NCBI RefSeq assembly: GCF_004217135.1
Contig: NZ_SHKK01000001.1
Location: 2,728,001 to 2,792,000, forward strand
Length of the DNA: 64,000 bases
Direction of reading: 5' to 3'
From: Micromonospora violae
GTDB taxonomy: Bacteria; Actinomycetota; Actinomycetes; Mycobacteriales; Micromonosporaceae
The notes under the pieces are model-generated. The model saw only the letters and a program-made list of their open reading frames with translations, had not been told where the DNA came from and ran no database searches. Made by a program: the position numbers and the translations under genes. Of this stretch, positions 56,470-64,000 are shown in pieces (positions within the stretch are counted from its first letter, which is position 1; every line of letters starts with the position of its first letter).

Positions 56470-56996
56470 TCCACTACCTCTATTCGGATCGGTGTGCCGT
56501 CGGGCAGGTTCTTGATCTGATGCCAGATTTGCCCGCCGACATCCCAGTTTGTTCGACCGTGCAGGAGCTTCAGATTACTAACGTCGTCGGCGCCGCCGAG
56601 TTGCAGCTCCCACACGTGGTCGGGCTGCTGCTTGCGGAGCCGGGCAGCGAGTCTGTTCGCCATGTTCTTGTCGTGGGGCCAGTACTTGTCGAAGATCTTC
56701 TGCCGGATGCGCTTCTTGTAGTCGGCCGTGATCTTCTTGTCCCGAGCGACCGGGTTCGCCTGCTTGAACAGCTTGCCCTCGTCGCTGAGCTTCTTCAACG
56801 CGTTCATCTTGCGGTCAAACTGGCCGCGCGCGTGGAACGACCTGCGCTGCACCTTGATCGTGACCTCGGGCAGATCGTTGTTGCGCACCACCGGCTTGGC
56901 GGCGGCCTTCTTCACCGCCGCGCGGACGCCCTTGCCGACCTTCGGCTTGGCCGCGCCACCGCGCTTCTTCGAGCTCTTCGGCGCCCTGCTAGGCAT
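56466..56996 (-). CDS. Basic HNH/EndoVII-type nuclease toxin encoded as a free protein
   Basis: This 176-residue, Lys/Arg-rich protein begins with a 40-residue basic tail (SSKKRGG, AAVKKAAAK) followed by a compact C-terminal module. The motif PDHVWELQLGG (His127), an Asn in VSNLKLL and TNWDVGGQIWHQI matches HNH/EndoVII-like toxin domains seen at the ends of long polymorphic toxins. Here the domain stands alone. The ATG overlaps the upstream CpnT-N-like gene by 8 bp, and the gene is followed by two immunity genes. Confidence 0.72.
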   Translation of the reverse strand: MPSRAPKSSKKRGGAAKPKVGKGVRAAVKKAAAKPVVRNNDLPEVTIKVQRRSFHARGQFDRKMNALKKLSDEGKLFKQANPVARDKKITADYKKRIRQKIFDKYWPHDKNMANRLAARLRKQQPDHVWELQLGGADDVSNLKLLHGRTNWDVGGQIWHQIKNLPDGTPIRIEVVD

Positions 56997-57483
56997 CGAG
57001 GAGCTCCTGGATCACCTGGTCGATCAGCAGACCGACGATCTCCCGCGTGATCATCTGGAAGATCGGGATCTCGGCCAGCGTCGCGCCGAACGAGACGGCG
57101 GCGGTGGCGATGGCCTGCGCCACCTGGAAGGCGAGGATCGCCAACTGGACGATCACCTGGATCTTCAGCGCGAGGACGATCGCGGCGGCGATGATCAGAC
57201 CGGTGCCGATCAGCACCGCGGCCTGGGAGTAGTCCGGAAGCGTTCCCGGACCACTCTCCGGGTTGGACCACCACTTCTGGAACGCCTGCACCGACTCGCC
57301 CTGGTGTTGCGACCAGATCGCCGCCGCGGCCGAACCGGCCGCCCCGGAGGCGTCGGCGACCGTGCCGGAGAAATCCAGCCAGGCCTGGCCCATCTCGAAC
57401 AGCTTTTCCTCGTCCGCCTCGGGCCAGGTGAAACCGATCCAGCTCAGTGCCGTGATCAGCTCGCCCGGTAGCTGGAGTCCCAT
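56989..57483 (-). CDS. CpnT-N/WXG100-like domain protein with membrane helices
   Basis: This 164-residue protein has an N-terminal helical domain like that of CpnT-type secreted toxins (MGLQLPGELITAL, FTWPEADEEKLFEMGQAWLDF, FQKWWSNPES) and two or three hydrophobic helices (about 87-130). In known toxins this module is joined to the toxic domain; here the frame stops and the nuclease starts separately 8 bp earlier. It may deliver or anchor the nuclease through type VII secretion. Confidence 0.72.
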   Translation of the reverse strand: MGLQLPGELITALSWIGFTWPEADEEKLFEMGQAWLDFSGTVADASGAAGSAAAAIWSQHQGESVQAFQKWWSNPESGPGTLPDYSQAAVLIGTGLIIAAAIVLALKIQVIVQLAILAFQVAQAIATAAVSFGATLAEIPIFQMITREIVGLLIDQVIQELLDA

Positions 57484-57487
57484 GCCG

Positions 57488-57811
57488 TCACCCCAACATT
57501 CCCTGGATGTCGCGCAGCGCGTTCGTGGCGGCCTCCTCGACCAGCTCGAAGTTGTCGGCCATCCGCGTCAGGTCGCTACCGGCCGAGCCGATCTCCTCGG
57601 CGGCCACGCCGATGCAGTCCAGAACCCAGGTGGACGCCTCCGTGTACGCGATGCCGATCAGCGAGCCGATGTCGTCGGCGCCCCACGGCTCGCCGTACCC
57701 CTGCATCTGCGCCTCGAAGCTCTCCAGCTGCCCGATGAAGCGTTCGGCGGCGCCAATGACCTCATCGCCCCCGGAGCGCAGCAACGCCGGCTCGACCTCG
57801 AAGCCGCTCAC
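57488..57811 (-). CDS. WXG100-like small secreted protein
   Basis: This 107-residue helical protein has a W-x-G-type turn (EPWGADDIG) in the middle of a helix-turn-helix, the hallmark of ESX/WXG100 proteins, which are type VII secretion substrates or partners. The GTG overlaps the preceding YbaB-like stop (GTGA). The following gene begins 4 bp after the stop. Confidence 0.78.
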   Translation of the reverse strand: MSGFEVEPALLRSGGDEVIGAAERFIGQLESFEAQMQGYGEPWGADDIGSLIGIAYTEASTWVLDCIGVAAEEIGSAGSDLTRMADNFELVEEAATNALRDIQGMLG

Positions 57812-58230
57812 CGGGTGCCGCCTCGGGCCATCCGCTCCTGCGCGTCCGTGAGCGCCTGAAGGAACGCTCCGAGTCGCGGCACCGCGGTGTCACGAACCTG
57901 TTCCAGCTGCTCAGTCAACTGCGAGAGGTCACCGGCGGCCGGTGTCGGGCCGCCGCCGCGCATCGAGTCGATCGCCGCGTTCACGGCCGCGATCACGTGG
58001 TCGCCGACCTCGGCCGAGCCGAGCTGCATCAGCCGTGGATCCACCGTCAGCGACTCCAGTCGGCCATCAGCGCCGAACTCGGCACGGACCTGCCCGTCCG
58101 CGGACTCACCGACCCGGCGCAGGCGCGCGGCCTCCTCGTCCTGCGGCGCGGTGCCGGCGGCGCGCAACGCGCCAACCGTCGCGTCCAGCATGCGAGCGAA
58201 CTCCCCACTCGCCGGCTCATTCACCGACAT
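57808..58230 (-). CDS. YbaB/EbfC-like protein at the head of the toxin cassette
   Basis: This 140-residue protein is YbaB-like: a helix, then the segment DGQVRAEFGADGRLESLTVDP, then helices. Such proteins often precede WXG100 genes in actinobacterial toxin loci. A nucleoid-binding or chaperone-like role is only inferred. GAGGGAGG precedes the ATG at 58230, which is likely the operon start. Confidence 0.75.
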   Translation of the reverse strand: MSVNEPASGEFARMLDATVGALRAAGTAPQDEEAARLRRVGESADGQVRAEFGADGRLESLTVDPRLMQLGSAEVGDHVIAAVNAAIDSMRGGGPTPAAGDLSQLTEQLEQVRDTAVPRLGAFLQALTDAQERMARGGTR

Positions 58231-58307
58231 GCGCCCTCCCTCGACCACATCCGGGACAGGGGAAAGCGTAGTCAGATCCGACAAACGGTGTGGTCCCGCG
58301 GACCGCG

Positions 58308-59324
58308 TCAGGCGGTGGCCAGCCGGACCATGAACTGGCAGCCGTCAGAGGTGTTGCGCACTTCGACCCGGCCTCCATGCGCCTCCACCAGGCCTCGAAC
58401 GATGGCCAGGCCGAGGCCTCCGGACGCCCCACCGTCGCCAGGACCGGGCGTACGGGCCGGTTCGCCACGGAACGCGATGTCGAACAGCCGGGGAAGGTCG
58501 GCTGACGGAATGCCGCCACAGGTGTCGGCGACCGACAGCCAGGCGTGATCCTCCTCCCGGCCAGCTTCGATGCGTACGGTGCCGTCGGCCGGGGTGTAGC
58601 GGACCGCGTTGAGCAGCAGGTTCGCCACGACCCGCGCCAACTCCGGTTCGCTCGCGGCGACCGTCGGCCACCCCGTCTCGCTGGCGATCAGCTTGATCCG
58701 GCGAGCGTCGGCCAACGGGGTGGTGCTGGCCAGCGCATCCGAGACCACCTCACCGAGCGGCACCGCCGTCAACGACAGCCGCAGCGCTCCGGCGTTGATC
58801 CGGGACAGCTCGAACAGGTCGTCGACGAGTCGGGTCATCCGGTCGGTCTCCAGTCGGATGCGTCGGTGGTACTCGTCGACCGTGTCCGGGTCGCGAACCA
58901 CCCGGTCCTCCAACGCCTCCGCCATGGCCCGCAGCCCGGCGAGTGGAGTCCGCAGGTCGTGGGAGACCCAGGCGACCAGGTCGCGGCGGCCCTTCTCCAG
59001 TTGCCGTTCCCGCTCCCGGGCCTGGTCACGCCAGACCGCGGCGCGGGCCAGTCGCCGGCCGAAGTGCCCGCCGACGGCGAGGCTGACCACCGCCGCCGCC
59101 GCGACGGTGATCAGGACCACCTCAAGGTCGTGTGCGGAGAGGAACATCGCTTCCGCGACCGCCATCACTCCGACCGCGACGGCGACCACCGTGGTGGTGA
59201 GCAGCACGCTGAGATGCACGGTGATCGAGCTGCGGCGCAGCGCGCGCAGCAGCACCGCACCGGCGAGCCCGATGGCCAGTGCCGCGCCGAGGGCGATCGC
59301 GAAGATCAGCAGTACGTCACGCAT
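58308..59324 (-). CDS. Sensor histidine kinase (OmpR-type partner)
   Basis: This 338-residue kinase has three N-terminal hydrophobic segments (about 4-25, 38-62, 66-86), a HisKA domain with His122 in WVSHDLRTPLAG, and a HATPase domain (NLLLNAVRYTP, DTCGGI, GGLGLAIV). There is little periplasmic sequence, so it probably senses a membrane signal. The ATG overlaps the response regulator by 8 bp. Confidence 0.9.
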   Translation of the reverse strand: MRDVLLIFAIALGAALAIGLAGAVLLRALRRSSITVHLSVLLTTTVVAVAVGVMAVAEAMFLSAHDLEVVLITVAAAAVVSLAVGGHFGRRLARAAVWRDQARERERQLEKGRRDLVAWVSHDLRTPLAGLRAMAEALEDRVVRDPDTVDEYHRRIRLETDRMTRLVDDLFELSRINAGALRLSLTAVPLGEVVSDALASTTPLADARRIKLIASETGWPTVAASEPELARVVANLLLNAVRYTPADGTVRIEAGREEDHAWLSVADTCGGIPSADLPRLFDIAFRGEPARTPGPGDGGASGGLGLAIVRGLVEAHGGRVEVRNTSDGCQFMVRLATA

Positions 59325-60012
59325 CGGCGGGCTCGTAGCGGTAGCCGACGCCCCAGACCGTCACGATCCGCTGCGGATCGGCCGGGTTGGCCTCGATCTT
59401 CTCCCGCAGTCGGCGTACGTGCACGGTCACGGTCGAGTGGTCGCCGAAGTTCCAGCCCCAGACCTGTTCGAGAAGTTCGGCCCGGCCGAACACCCGGGAC
59501 GGATGCCGCAGGAGGTGGACGAGCAGGTCGAATTCGCGCAGTGTCAGCGCCAGGTCCCGACCGGCGAGGCGGGCGGTTCGGGAGGTCGTGTGCACCACCA
59601 GGTCGCCGTCGGTGAGCGCCTCCGGCCGCTCGGGTGGCGTCGCACCGCCGGCCCGGCGCAGCACCGAGCGGACCCGCAGCACCAGTTCCCGGGGGGAGAA
59701 GGGCTTGGTCAGGTAGTCGTCCGCGCCGAGTTGCAGCCCGAGGATCCGGTCGGACTCGTCACCGCGGGCGGTCAGCATGACGATCGGTACGCCGTCCGGT
59801 CGTACCCGCAGCGCCCGGCACACCTCCAGACCGCTGATCCGGGGCAGCATCAGGTCGAGCACGACCAGGTGTGGCGCCTGACGCTCCACCGCCGCCAGCG
59901 CCGCCGCACCGTCCGCCGCGAGGCTCACCTGGAAGCCGTCGTTCTCGAGGTAACGACGGATGACGTCGCTCACGGTCTGATCGTCGTCGACCACCAGCAC
60001 GCGCTGCGTCAC
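59317..60012 (-). CDS. OmpR/PhoB-family response regulator
   Basis: This 231-residue regulator has a receiver domain with Asp53 in VVLDLMLPRIS and Lys near 102 (LTKPFSPREL) and a winged-helix DNA-binding domain (LTLREFDLLVHLLRHPSRVF, HVRRLREKIE). GTG at 60012 has GGGGAAGG upstream. TTCGTAAGG-like motifs in the promoters of the next genes are candidate targets. Confidence 0.9.
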   Translation of the reverse strand: MTQRVLVVDDDQTVSDVIRRYLENDGFQVSLAADGAAALAAVERQAPHLVVLDLMLPRISGLEVCRALRVRPDGVPIVMLTARGDESDRILGLQLGADDYLTKPFSPRELVLRVRSVLRRAGGATPPERPEALTDGDLVVHTTSRTARLAGRDLALTLREFDLLVHLLRHPSRVFGRAELLEQVWGWNFGDHSTVTVHVRRLREKIEANPADPQRIVTVWGVGYRYEPADA

Positions 60013-60112
60013 GAACCTTCCCCGTTCCGGCCGGTCAACGTCTCCCCCAGCTGTCCATCGGCCCAGCGTAGCCACGCATCGGGGTCCGCCCGCACCAGCA
60101 AACCTTGCGGGG

Positions 60113-60121
60113 TTCTTACGG
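60113..60121. promoter_or_regulatory. TTCTTACGG motif between response regulator and epimerase
   Basis: Its complement CCGTAAGAA resembles the TTCGTAAGG copies at 62653-62688. It lies 51 bp upstream of the epimerase start and could be a half-site for the adjacent OmpR-type regulator. Confidence 0.35.
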
Positions 60122-60171
60122 CTGCCAGCGCAGGCCCGCGCCGGCGTACGCGGGGTCATACGGTGACCGGA

Positions 60172-61251
60172 ATGCGGATACTTGTCACCGGTGCTGCCGG
60201 GTTCATCGGTTCCCACGTCGCCGACCTGCTCACCGACGGCGGGCACGAGGTGGTGGCCGTGGACGCGCTGCTGCCCGAGGCGCACGGCACGACCGCGCCG
60301 TCCTGGAGCGAGCGGCACGACCTCGTGGTCGGTGACGTACGCGACGAGGGCCTGCTGACCCGACTGCTGAGCGGGGTCGACGCGGTCTGCCATCAGGCGG
60401 CCATGGTCGGTCACGGCATCGACCCGGCGGACGCCCCCCGGTACGCCGCCCACAACGACCTCGCCACGGCCACCCTCCTCGCGGCGATGCACGCCGCCGG
60501 GGTGCGCCGGCTGGTGCTGGCCAGCTCGATGGTGGTCTACGGCGAGGGCCGCTACCACTGCGCCACCCACGGAATCGTCCGGCCTGCCGGCCGCCGGGTC
60601 GCCGACCTGGCCGAGGGCCGGTACGAGCCGACCTGCCCGCGCTGCGACCGGGCGCTCTCGCCCGGCCTCGTGCCCGAGGACGCACCGCTGGAGCCGCACA
60701 GCACGTACGCCGCCACCAAGCTGGCCCAGGAACACCTCGCCGGCGCCTGGGCCCGGCAGACCGGCGGATCGGTGTGGGCCCTGCGGTACCACAACGTCTA
60801 CGGTGCGCGGATGCCCCGCGACACCCCGTACTCGGGGGTCGCGTCGATTTTCCGGTCGGCTCTGGCCGCCGGCCGGCCGCCCCGGGTGCTGGAGGACGGC
60901 CGGCAACGGCGCGACTTCGTGCACGTGACCGATGTGGCCGCGGCCAACCTGCTGGCCCTGATGACGCCGGCACCGGATCCGCTGACGCCGGTCAACGTCT
61001 GCTCGGGTGAACCGCACACCGTCGGCGAGTTGGCCCACGAGCTGGCCTCGGCGATGGGCGGGCCAGCGCCGGTGACGGTCGGGGGCGGGCGGGCGTCGGA
61101 CGTACGGCACGTCGTGGCCGATCCGGCCCGCGCCACCCGGCTGCTTGGATTCACCGCCCGGGTCGGCTTCGCCGCTGGCATCGCGGACTTCACGACCGCC
61201 GTGATGCGCGATCCGGCGTCGGTCACGACACCGTCCACAGTAGGTGGTTGA
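60172..61251 (+). CDS. NAD-dependent sugar-nucleotide epimerase/dehydratase
   Basis: This 359-residue extended SDR has the cofactor motif GAAGFIGSH, Asp in VVAVDAL, SSMVVYG and the YAATK catalytic pair. A feature not usual in GalE-type enzymes is an insert with four possible metal-binding residues (YHCATH and CPRCD, about 121-163). It probably modifies a nucleotide sugar for a surface glycan or glycolipid. ATG at 60172. The 3' end overlaps the convergent membrane protein by 29 bp. Confidence 0.83.
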   Translation: MRILVTGAAGFIGSHVADLLTDGGHEVVAVDALLPEAHGTTAPSWSERHDLVVGDVRDEGLLTRLLSGVDAVCHQAAMVGHGIDPADAPRYAAHNDLATATLLAAMHAAGVRRLVLASSMVVYGEGRYHCATHGIVRPAGRRVADLAEGRYEPTCPRCDRALSPGLVPEDAPLEPHSTYAATKLAQEHLAGAWARQTGGSVWALRYHNVYGARMPRDTPYSGVASIFRSALAAGRPPRVLEDGRQRRDFVHVTDVAAANLLALMTPAPDPLTPVNVCSGEPHTVGELAHELASAMGGPAPVTVGGGRASDVRHVVADPARATRLLGFTARVGFAAGIADFTTAVMRDPASVTTPSTVGG

Positions 61252-62587
61252 CGGCGAGCGCCGTGGCGGCCTGGGCCGCCAACCACCACCGTCGGTGGCC
61301 GCTGGGCAGGTGCGCGGTGGCGACCAGCAGCCAGACCGCGAACGGTAGCCAGATCCGCTCGACCTCGGCCTTGCTCAGCCCGGACAGGTCCGCCGCCAGC
61401 ACGGCCGCCGCCGCCGCGATGGGCAACCACACCGTGGGTCCGGCCGTGGCGATCCGCTGCCGGAGGGCGATCGCGCGCGGTGGGTGCGGTGGCCGGATCG
61501 CCACGGCGGCCACCGCACGTCGCAGCGCCGGCCCGACCACCGGGCCGGCGGAGAGCAGCAGGGCGGCGAGATTCGCCCAGACCCAGTAGCCGTAGGGACG
61601 CTCCGCCGCCCAGCCCTGGTAGTAGCGGCGTGCCACCAGGTGGTAGCCGTCCAGCCACCAGAAGCCGGCGACGGTGAACACGGCGACGACGGCCGCGACC
61701 GCCGTCGCCGCGACCAGGAGCACACCGAGGCGGTCCCGGGCCCGGAGCAGCACCACGGCCAACGCGAGCACCCCGACCAGGACGAACCCGTACGACAGGT
61801 AGAGCGCGACGCCGAGGAGCAACCCGCCGACGGCGGCGCCCGGTCGGCCACCGGCCACCAGCAGCGCCAGCCCGGCCGCGACCACCGCGGCGAAGATCCC
61901 GTCCGCGGACGCGCCCACCCAGACCGCCCCCGGGAAGAGCACCAGGAACGGCCACACCGCCCGGGCCGCGTCGTCGACGCCGAGCGCCCGCAACGCCACC
62001 GGAACCGACACCGAGATCGTGGCTCCGAGCAGCACACAGGCGAGCCCGGCGGCGGTCCCACCGCCCAGGCCGATCCGCTCCAGCCCGACGAAGAACAGCA
62101 ACGCGCCCGGTGGATGGCCGGCGGTGTGGGTGGACCACGAATCGGGTTGGAAGTCGAGGATCCGGTCGGCGAAGCCGGACAGCATGATGCCGACATCCGT
62201 CACCCGGGGCACCTCGTGCAGGTACTCGGCCTGCACGGTGAGCCGCTCGGTCAAGCCAGCGGACCAGCCGTCCACCAGGGCCAACGACAGCGTCCAGAGC
62301 ACCGAGGCGAGGTAGCCGACGAGCAGCAGTCGTGGCCACGGCGCGTCGGCCCCCCACCGGGTGCCCCGCCAGACGACCACGGCCGCGACGAGAAGCGCGA
62401 GAGGGGTGCCAGGCCCCACATGGGGTTGCCAGGAGGCGTAGAGCGGCGCCGCGTCGGCATGCAGCCGCACGCCCTGATGGTTGAGCAGTGCGCCGACGGC
62501 GGCGGCGACGGCGAGCAGGGCCACCTCGGCCCCGAGGATGATCAGGTCGGCGGACCGGGGTCGTCCCGGCCGGGTCATCATGGTCAT
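61223..62587 (-). CDS. Multi-pass membrane glycosyltransferase-like protein (GT-C type)
   Basis: This 454-residue protein has about eleven hydrophobic helices with an acidic first loop and a conserved segment HTAGHPPGALLFF. It resembles GT-C mannosyltransferases that use polyprenyl-phosphate sugars, common beside GT2 and epimerase genes in actinobacteria. The exact sugar is unknown. The first ATG (62587) is used; ATGs at 62581 and 62578 also occur. Confidence 0.7.
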   Translation of the reverse strand: MTMMTRPGRPRSADLIILGAEVALLAVAAAVGALLNHQGVRLHADAAPLYASWQPHVGPGTPLALLVAAVVVWRGTRWGADAPWPRLLLVGYLASVLWTLSLALVDGWSAGLTERLTVQAEYLHEVPRVTDVGIMLSGFADRILDFQPDSWSTHTAGHPPGALLFFVGLERIGLGGGTAAGLACVLLGATISVSVPVALRALGVDDAARAVWPFLVLFPGAVWVGASADGIFAAVVAAGLALLVAGGRPGAAVGGLLLGVALYLSYGFVLVGVLALAVVLLRARDRLGVLLVAATAVAAVVAVFTVAGFWWLDGYHLVARRYYQGWAAERPYGYWVWANLAALLLSAGPVVGPALRRAVAAVAIRPPHPPRAIALRQRIATAGPTVWLPIAAAAAVLAADLSGLSKAEVERIWLPFAVWLLVATAHLPSGHRRWWLAAQAATALAVNHLLWTVS

Positions 62588-62652
62588 GGTGACGGCCGAC
62601 GATACGACCTCTGACCAGGCATCCCACCGTCAGACGGTCAGACGTCAGGGAG

Positions 62653-62688
62653 TCGTAAGATCCGGTGCCGGGTAAGGGATTCGTAAGG
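62653..62688. promoter_or_regulatory. Repeated TCGTAAG motifs in the GT2 promoter
   Basis: TCGTAAG occurs at 62653-62659 and again within TTCGTAAGG at 62680-62688, with GGTAAGG between them (62671). The tandem copies about 28 bases apart resemble OmpR-family binding sites, and a two-component system lies 3 kb away. Confidence 0.45.
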
Positions 62689-62734
62689 AGACAGAGCGGT
62701 CCGGACGGCCCGTGGCGGGCCTAGCGTCGCCGGT

Positions 62735-63412
62735 ATGCACACAACCATCGACGTGGTGCTGCCGTGTCTGGACGAGGCGGCCGCACTGCCTGCCGTACTG
62801 AGCGCGCTGCCGCCCGGCTACCGCGCCATCGTTGTCGACAACGGCTCCACGGACGGTTCGCCGGTCGTCGCCGCCGAACACGGGGCCCGGGTCGTCCACG
62901 AGCCTCGACGCGGGTACGGCGCGGCCGTACACGCCGGCCTGCTGGCGGCGGACGGGGATCTGGTCTGCGTGCTCGACGCGGACGGCTCGTTCGACCCCGC
63001 CGAGCTGCCCCGCCTCGTCGCGGCGGTGCTCGACGGTCGGGCTGATCTCGCCGTCGGGCGGCGTCGGCCGATCTCGACGGATGCCTGGCCGTGGCATGCC
63101 CGCAGCGGGAACGCGCTGGTCGCGGCGCTGCTGCGACGTCGTGGTGTGCCGGTGTACGACATCAGCCCGATCCGGGTGGCCCGCCGGGCGGCGCTCCTCG
63201 AGCTCGGTGTCAAGGACCGCGCGTTCGGCTACCCCCTGGAGTTGCTGCTGCGCGCGGCCGAGGCGGGCTGGCGGATTGTCGAGTTGGACGTCGCGTACGC
63301 GCCACGGGCGGCCGGCACCAGCTCGAAGGTCTCCGGGTCGGTCCGGGGCACGGCGCGCGCGACCCGGGATTTTGTCGGAGTGCTGCGTGCCGACGTCGGT
63401 GGTGCCCGGTGA
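62735..63412 (+). CDS. Glycosyltransferase family 2
   Basis: This 225-residue GT-A enzyme has VLPCLDEAAALPAVL, IVVDNGSTDGS and the metal-binding DADGSFDP. It is short, like polyprenyl-phosphate sugar transferases. The stop overlaps the GTG of the next gene (GTGA). Confidence 0.85.
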   Translation: MHTTIDVVLPCLDEAAALPAVLSALPPGYRAIVVDNGSTDGSPVVAAEHGARVVHEPRRGYGAAVHAGLLAADGDLVCVLDADGSFDPAELPRLVAAVLDGRADLAVGRRRPISTDAWPWHARSGNALVAALLRRRGVPVYDISPIRVARRAALLELGVKDRAFGYPLELLLRAAEAGWRIVELDVAYAPRAAGTSSKVSGSVRGTARATRDFVGVLRADVGGAR

Positions 63413-64000
63413 ATGTCCTGCTCCTGGTCGCGAAGGCACCGGTGGCCGGGCTGGCCAAGACGCGCCTCTGCCCGCCCGCGGATCCCACCCAGGCGGCCCG
63501 GGTCGCCGCGGCGTCGCTGCTGGACACCCTCGCAGCGGTACGCGCCACCGCGTCGACGATTCCCGTGCTGGCCCACACCGGTCGATTCGCCGACGCCGAA
63601 CACAGCGTGGAGCTGACCGCCGCGCTGGCCGGCTGGCACCTGCTTCCGCAGCGCGGCGGCACGTTCGCCGACCGCCTCGCGAACGCCCACGCCGACACCG
63701 CTGCCGCATTCCCCGGCCGGCCGGTGTTGCAGATCGGCATGGACACCCCGCAGATCCGGCCGGCCCTGCTGACCACCGCGCTACGGCGGCTCACCGAACA
63801 CGAGGCGGTGCTCGGCCCGGCACTCGACGGCGGCTGGTGGGCACTGGGGTTACGCGACCCGGCGTACGCGACGGTGCTGCGCGAGGTGCCCATGTCGACC
63901 GGAGACACCGGTCGTCGTACCCTCGCCGCGCTGCGCGGGCGGGGCATACACCCGGCGATCCTGCCCGTTCAGCGGGATGTCGACGACTGGTCGACAGCGC
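63409..64000 (+). CDS. DUF2064/TIGR04282-family GT-A-like protein (partial, runs off the right edge)
   Basis: The visible 197 residues (VNVLLLVAKAPVAGLAKTRL, LQIGMDTPQIRPALL, LGPALDGGWWALGL, DTGRRTL) match the DUF2064 family of nucleotidyltransferase-fold proteins that often follow a GT2 gene. The biochemical role is not settled. GTG at 63409 overlaps the GT2 stop. The 3' end lies beyond 64000. Confidence 0.82.
   Translation, partial: MNVLLLVAKAPVAGLAKTRLCPPADPTQAARVAAASLLDTLAAVRATASTIPVLAHTGRFADAEHSVELTAALAGWHLLPQRGGTFADRLANAHADTAAAFPGRPVLQIGMDTPQIRPALLTTALRRLTEHEAVLGPALDGGWWALGLRDPAYATVLREVPMSTGDTGRRTLAALRGRGIHPAILPVQRDVDDWSTA

Noticed and set aside
58609..60171. Open frame extending far upstream of the epimerase ATG
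   Set aside because: The extension is antisense to the histidine kinase and response regulator, and the Rossmann fold begins exactly at the ATG at 60172.
60013..61110. Minus-strand extension upstream of the response regulator
   Set aside because: It is antisense to the epimerase and precedes a GTG with a good ribosome-binding site and the normal start of a receiver domain.
1..64000. tRNA, rRNA, insertion sequence or prophage signals
   Set aside because: No cloverleaf, rRNA core sequence, transposase motif or attachment repeat was recognised by eye on either strand; a dedicated search could still find a small RNA.

Overview
The window is high-GC actinobacterial DNA, most likely from Micromonospora or a close relative in the Micromonosporaceae. 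The evidence is the very GC-biased codon use, the frequent GTG starts with 4-base stop/start overlaps, a mycothiol-type nitroreductase, and the mixture of secreted plant-cell-wall enzymes, lignin-aromatic catabolism and type VII secretion-associated genes. No rRNA, tRNA, CRISPR array or transposase was seen.

Layout. 0-10 kb: a secreted M14 carboxypeptidase, then a saccharolytic block (GH6, GH43 arabinanase/xylosidase with CBM42, a ricin-lectin/beta-helix protein, a Tat-exported esterase). 10-13 kb: a NarL-type two-component pair and a DUF2306 membrane protein. 12.8-22 kb: a complete protocatechuate beta-ketoadipate operon (pcaI-J-H-G-B-D-C and an IclR regulator, minus strand), divergent from an aromatic aldehyde dehydrogenase and pobA. 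22-30.5 kb: a NitT/TauT-type ABC importer, a PaaX-like regulator, and four genes matching the CouL/CouM/CouO/CouN route for beta-oxidative deacetylation of p-hydroxycinnamates. 30.5-38 kb: an IclR regulator, vanB, a small protein and vanA, then galC/galB homologues and a DUF6282 hydrolase in one minus-strand run, divergent from a second ABC importer that lacks its own ATPase.

38-46 kb is accessory: a DksA/TraR zinc-finger protein behind a terminator-like leader, TetR plus an FAD monooxygenase with a damaged dinucleotide motif, ThuA/Gfo-Idh sugar genes, a probable pseudogene, a cysteine-rich unknown and a DUF2690 secreted protein. 46.5-51 kb is a second polysaccharide block (GH5 with ricin lectin and two GH43-like/CBM42 proteins). 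It shares a LacI-type operator with the GH43 gene of the first block. 51-55.4 kb holds NADAR, DUF6817 with a CoaD paralogue, two GNATs, and a mycothiol nitroreductase facing its MarR regulator. 55.4-58.2 kb is a six-gene, tightly overlapping cassette (YbaB-like, WXG100-like, CpnT-N-like, HNH-type nuclease, two SUKH immunity proteins). 58.3-64 kb holds an OmpR two-component system and a glycan/glycolipid locus.

How it fits together: the organism appears to break down plant cell wall outside the cell, import hydroxycinnamates, shorten them to 4-hydroxybenzoate or vanillate (cou), convert those to protocatechuate (pobA, vanAB), and cleave and degrade it (pcaHGBDC, pcaIJ). The galB/galC/DUF6282 genes linked to vanAB suggest an extra branch through 2-pyrone-4,6-dicarboxylate/4-oxalomesaconate, perhaps for syringyl units, with no dedicated 4,5-dioxygenase in view. 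That branch and the split toxin cassette are the most interesting parts of the window.
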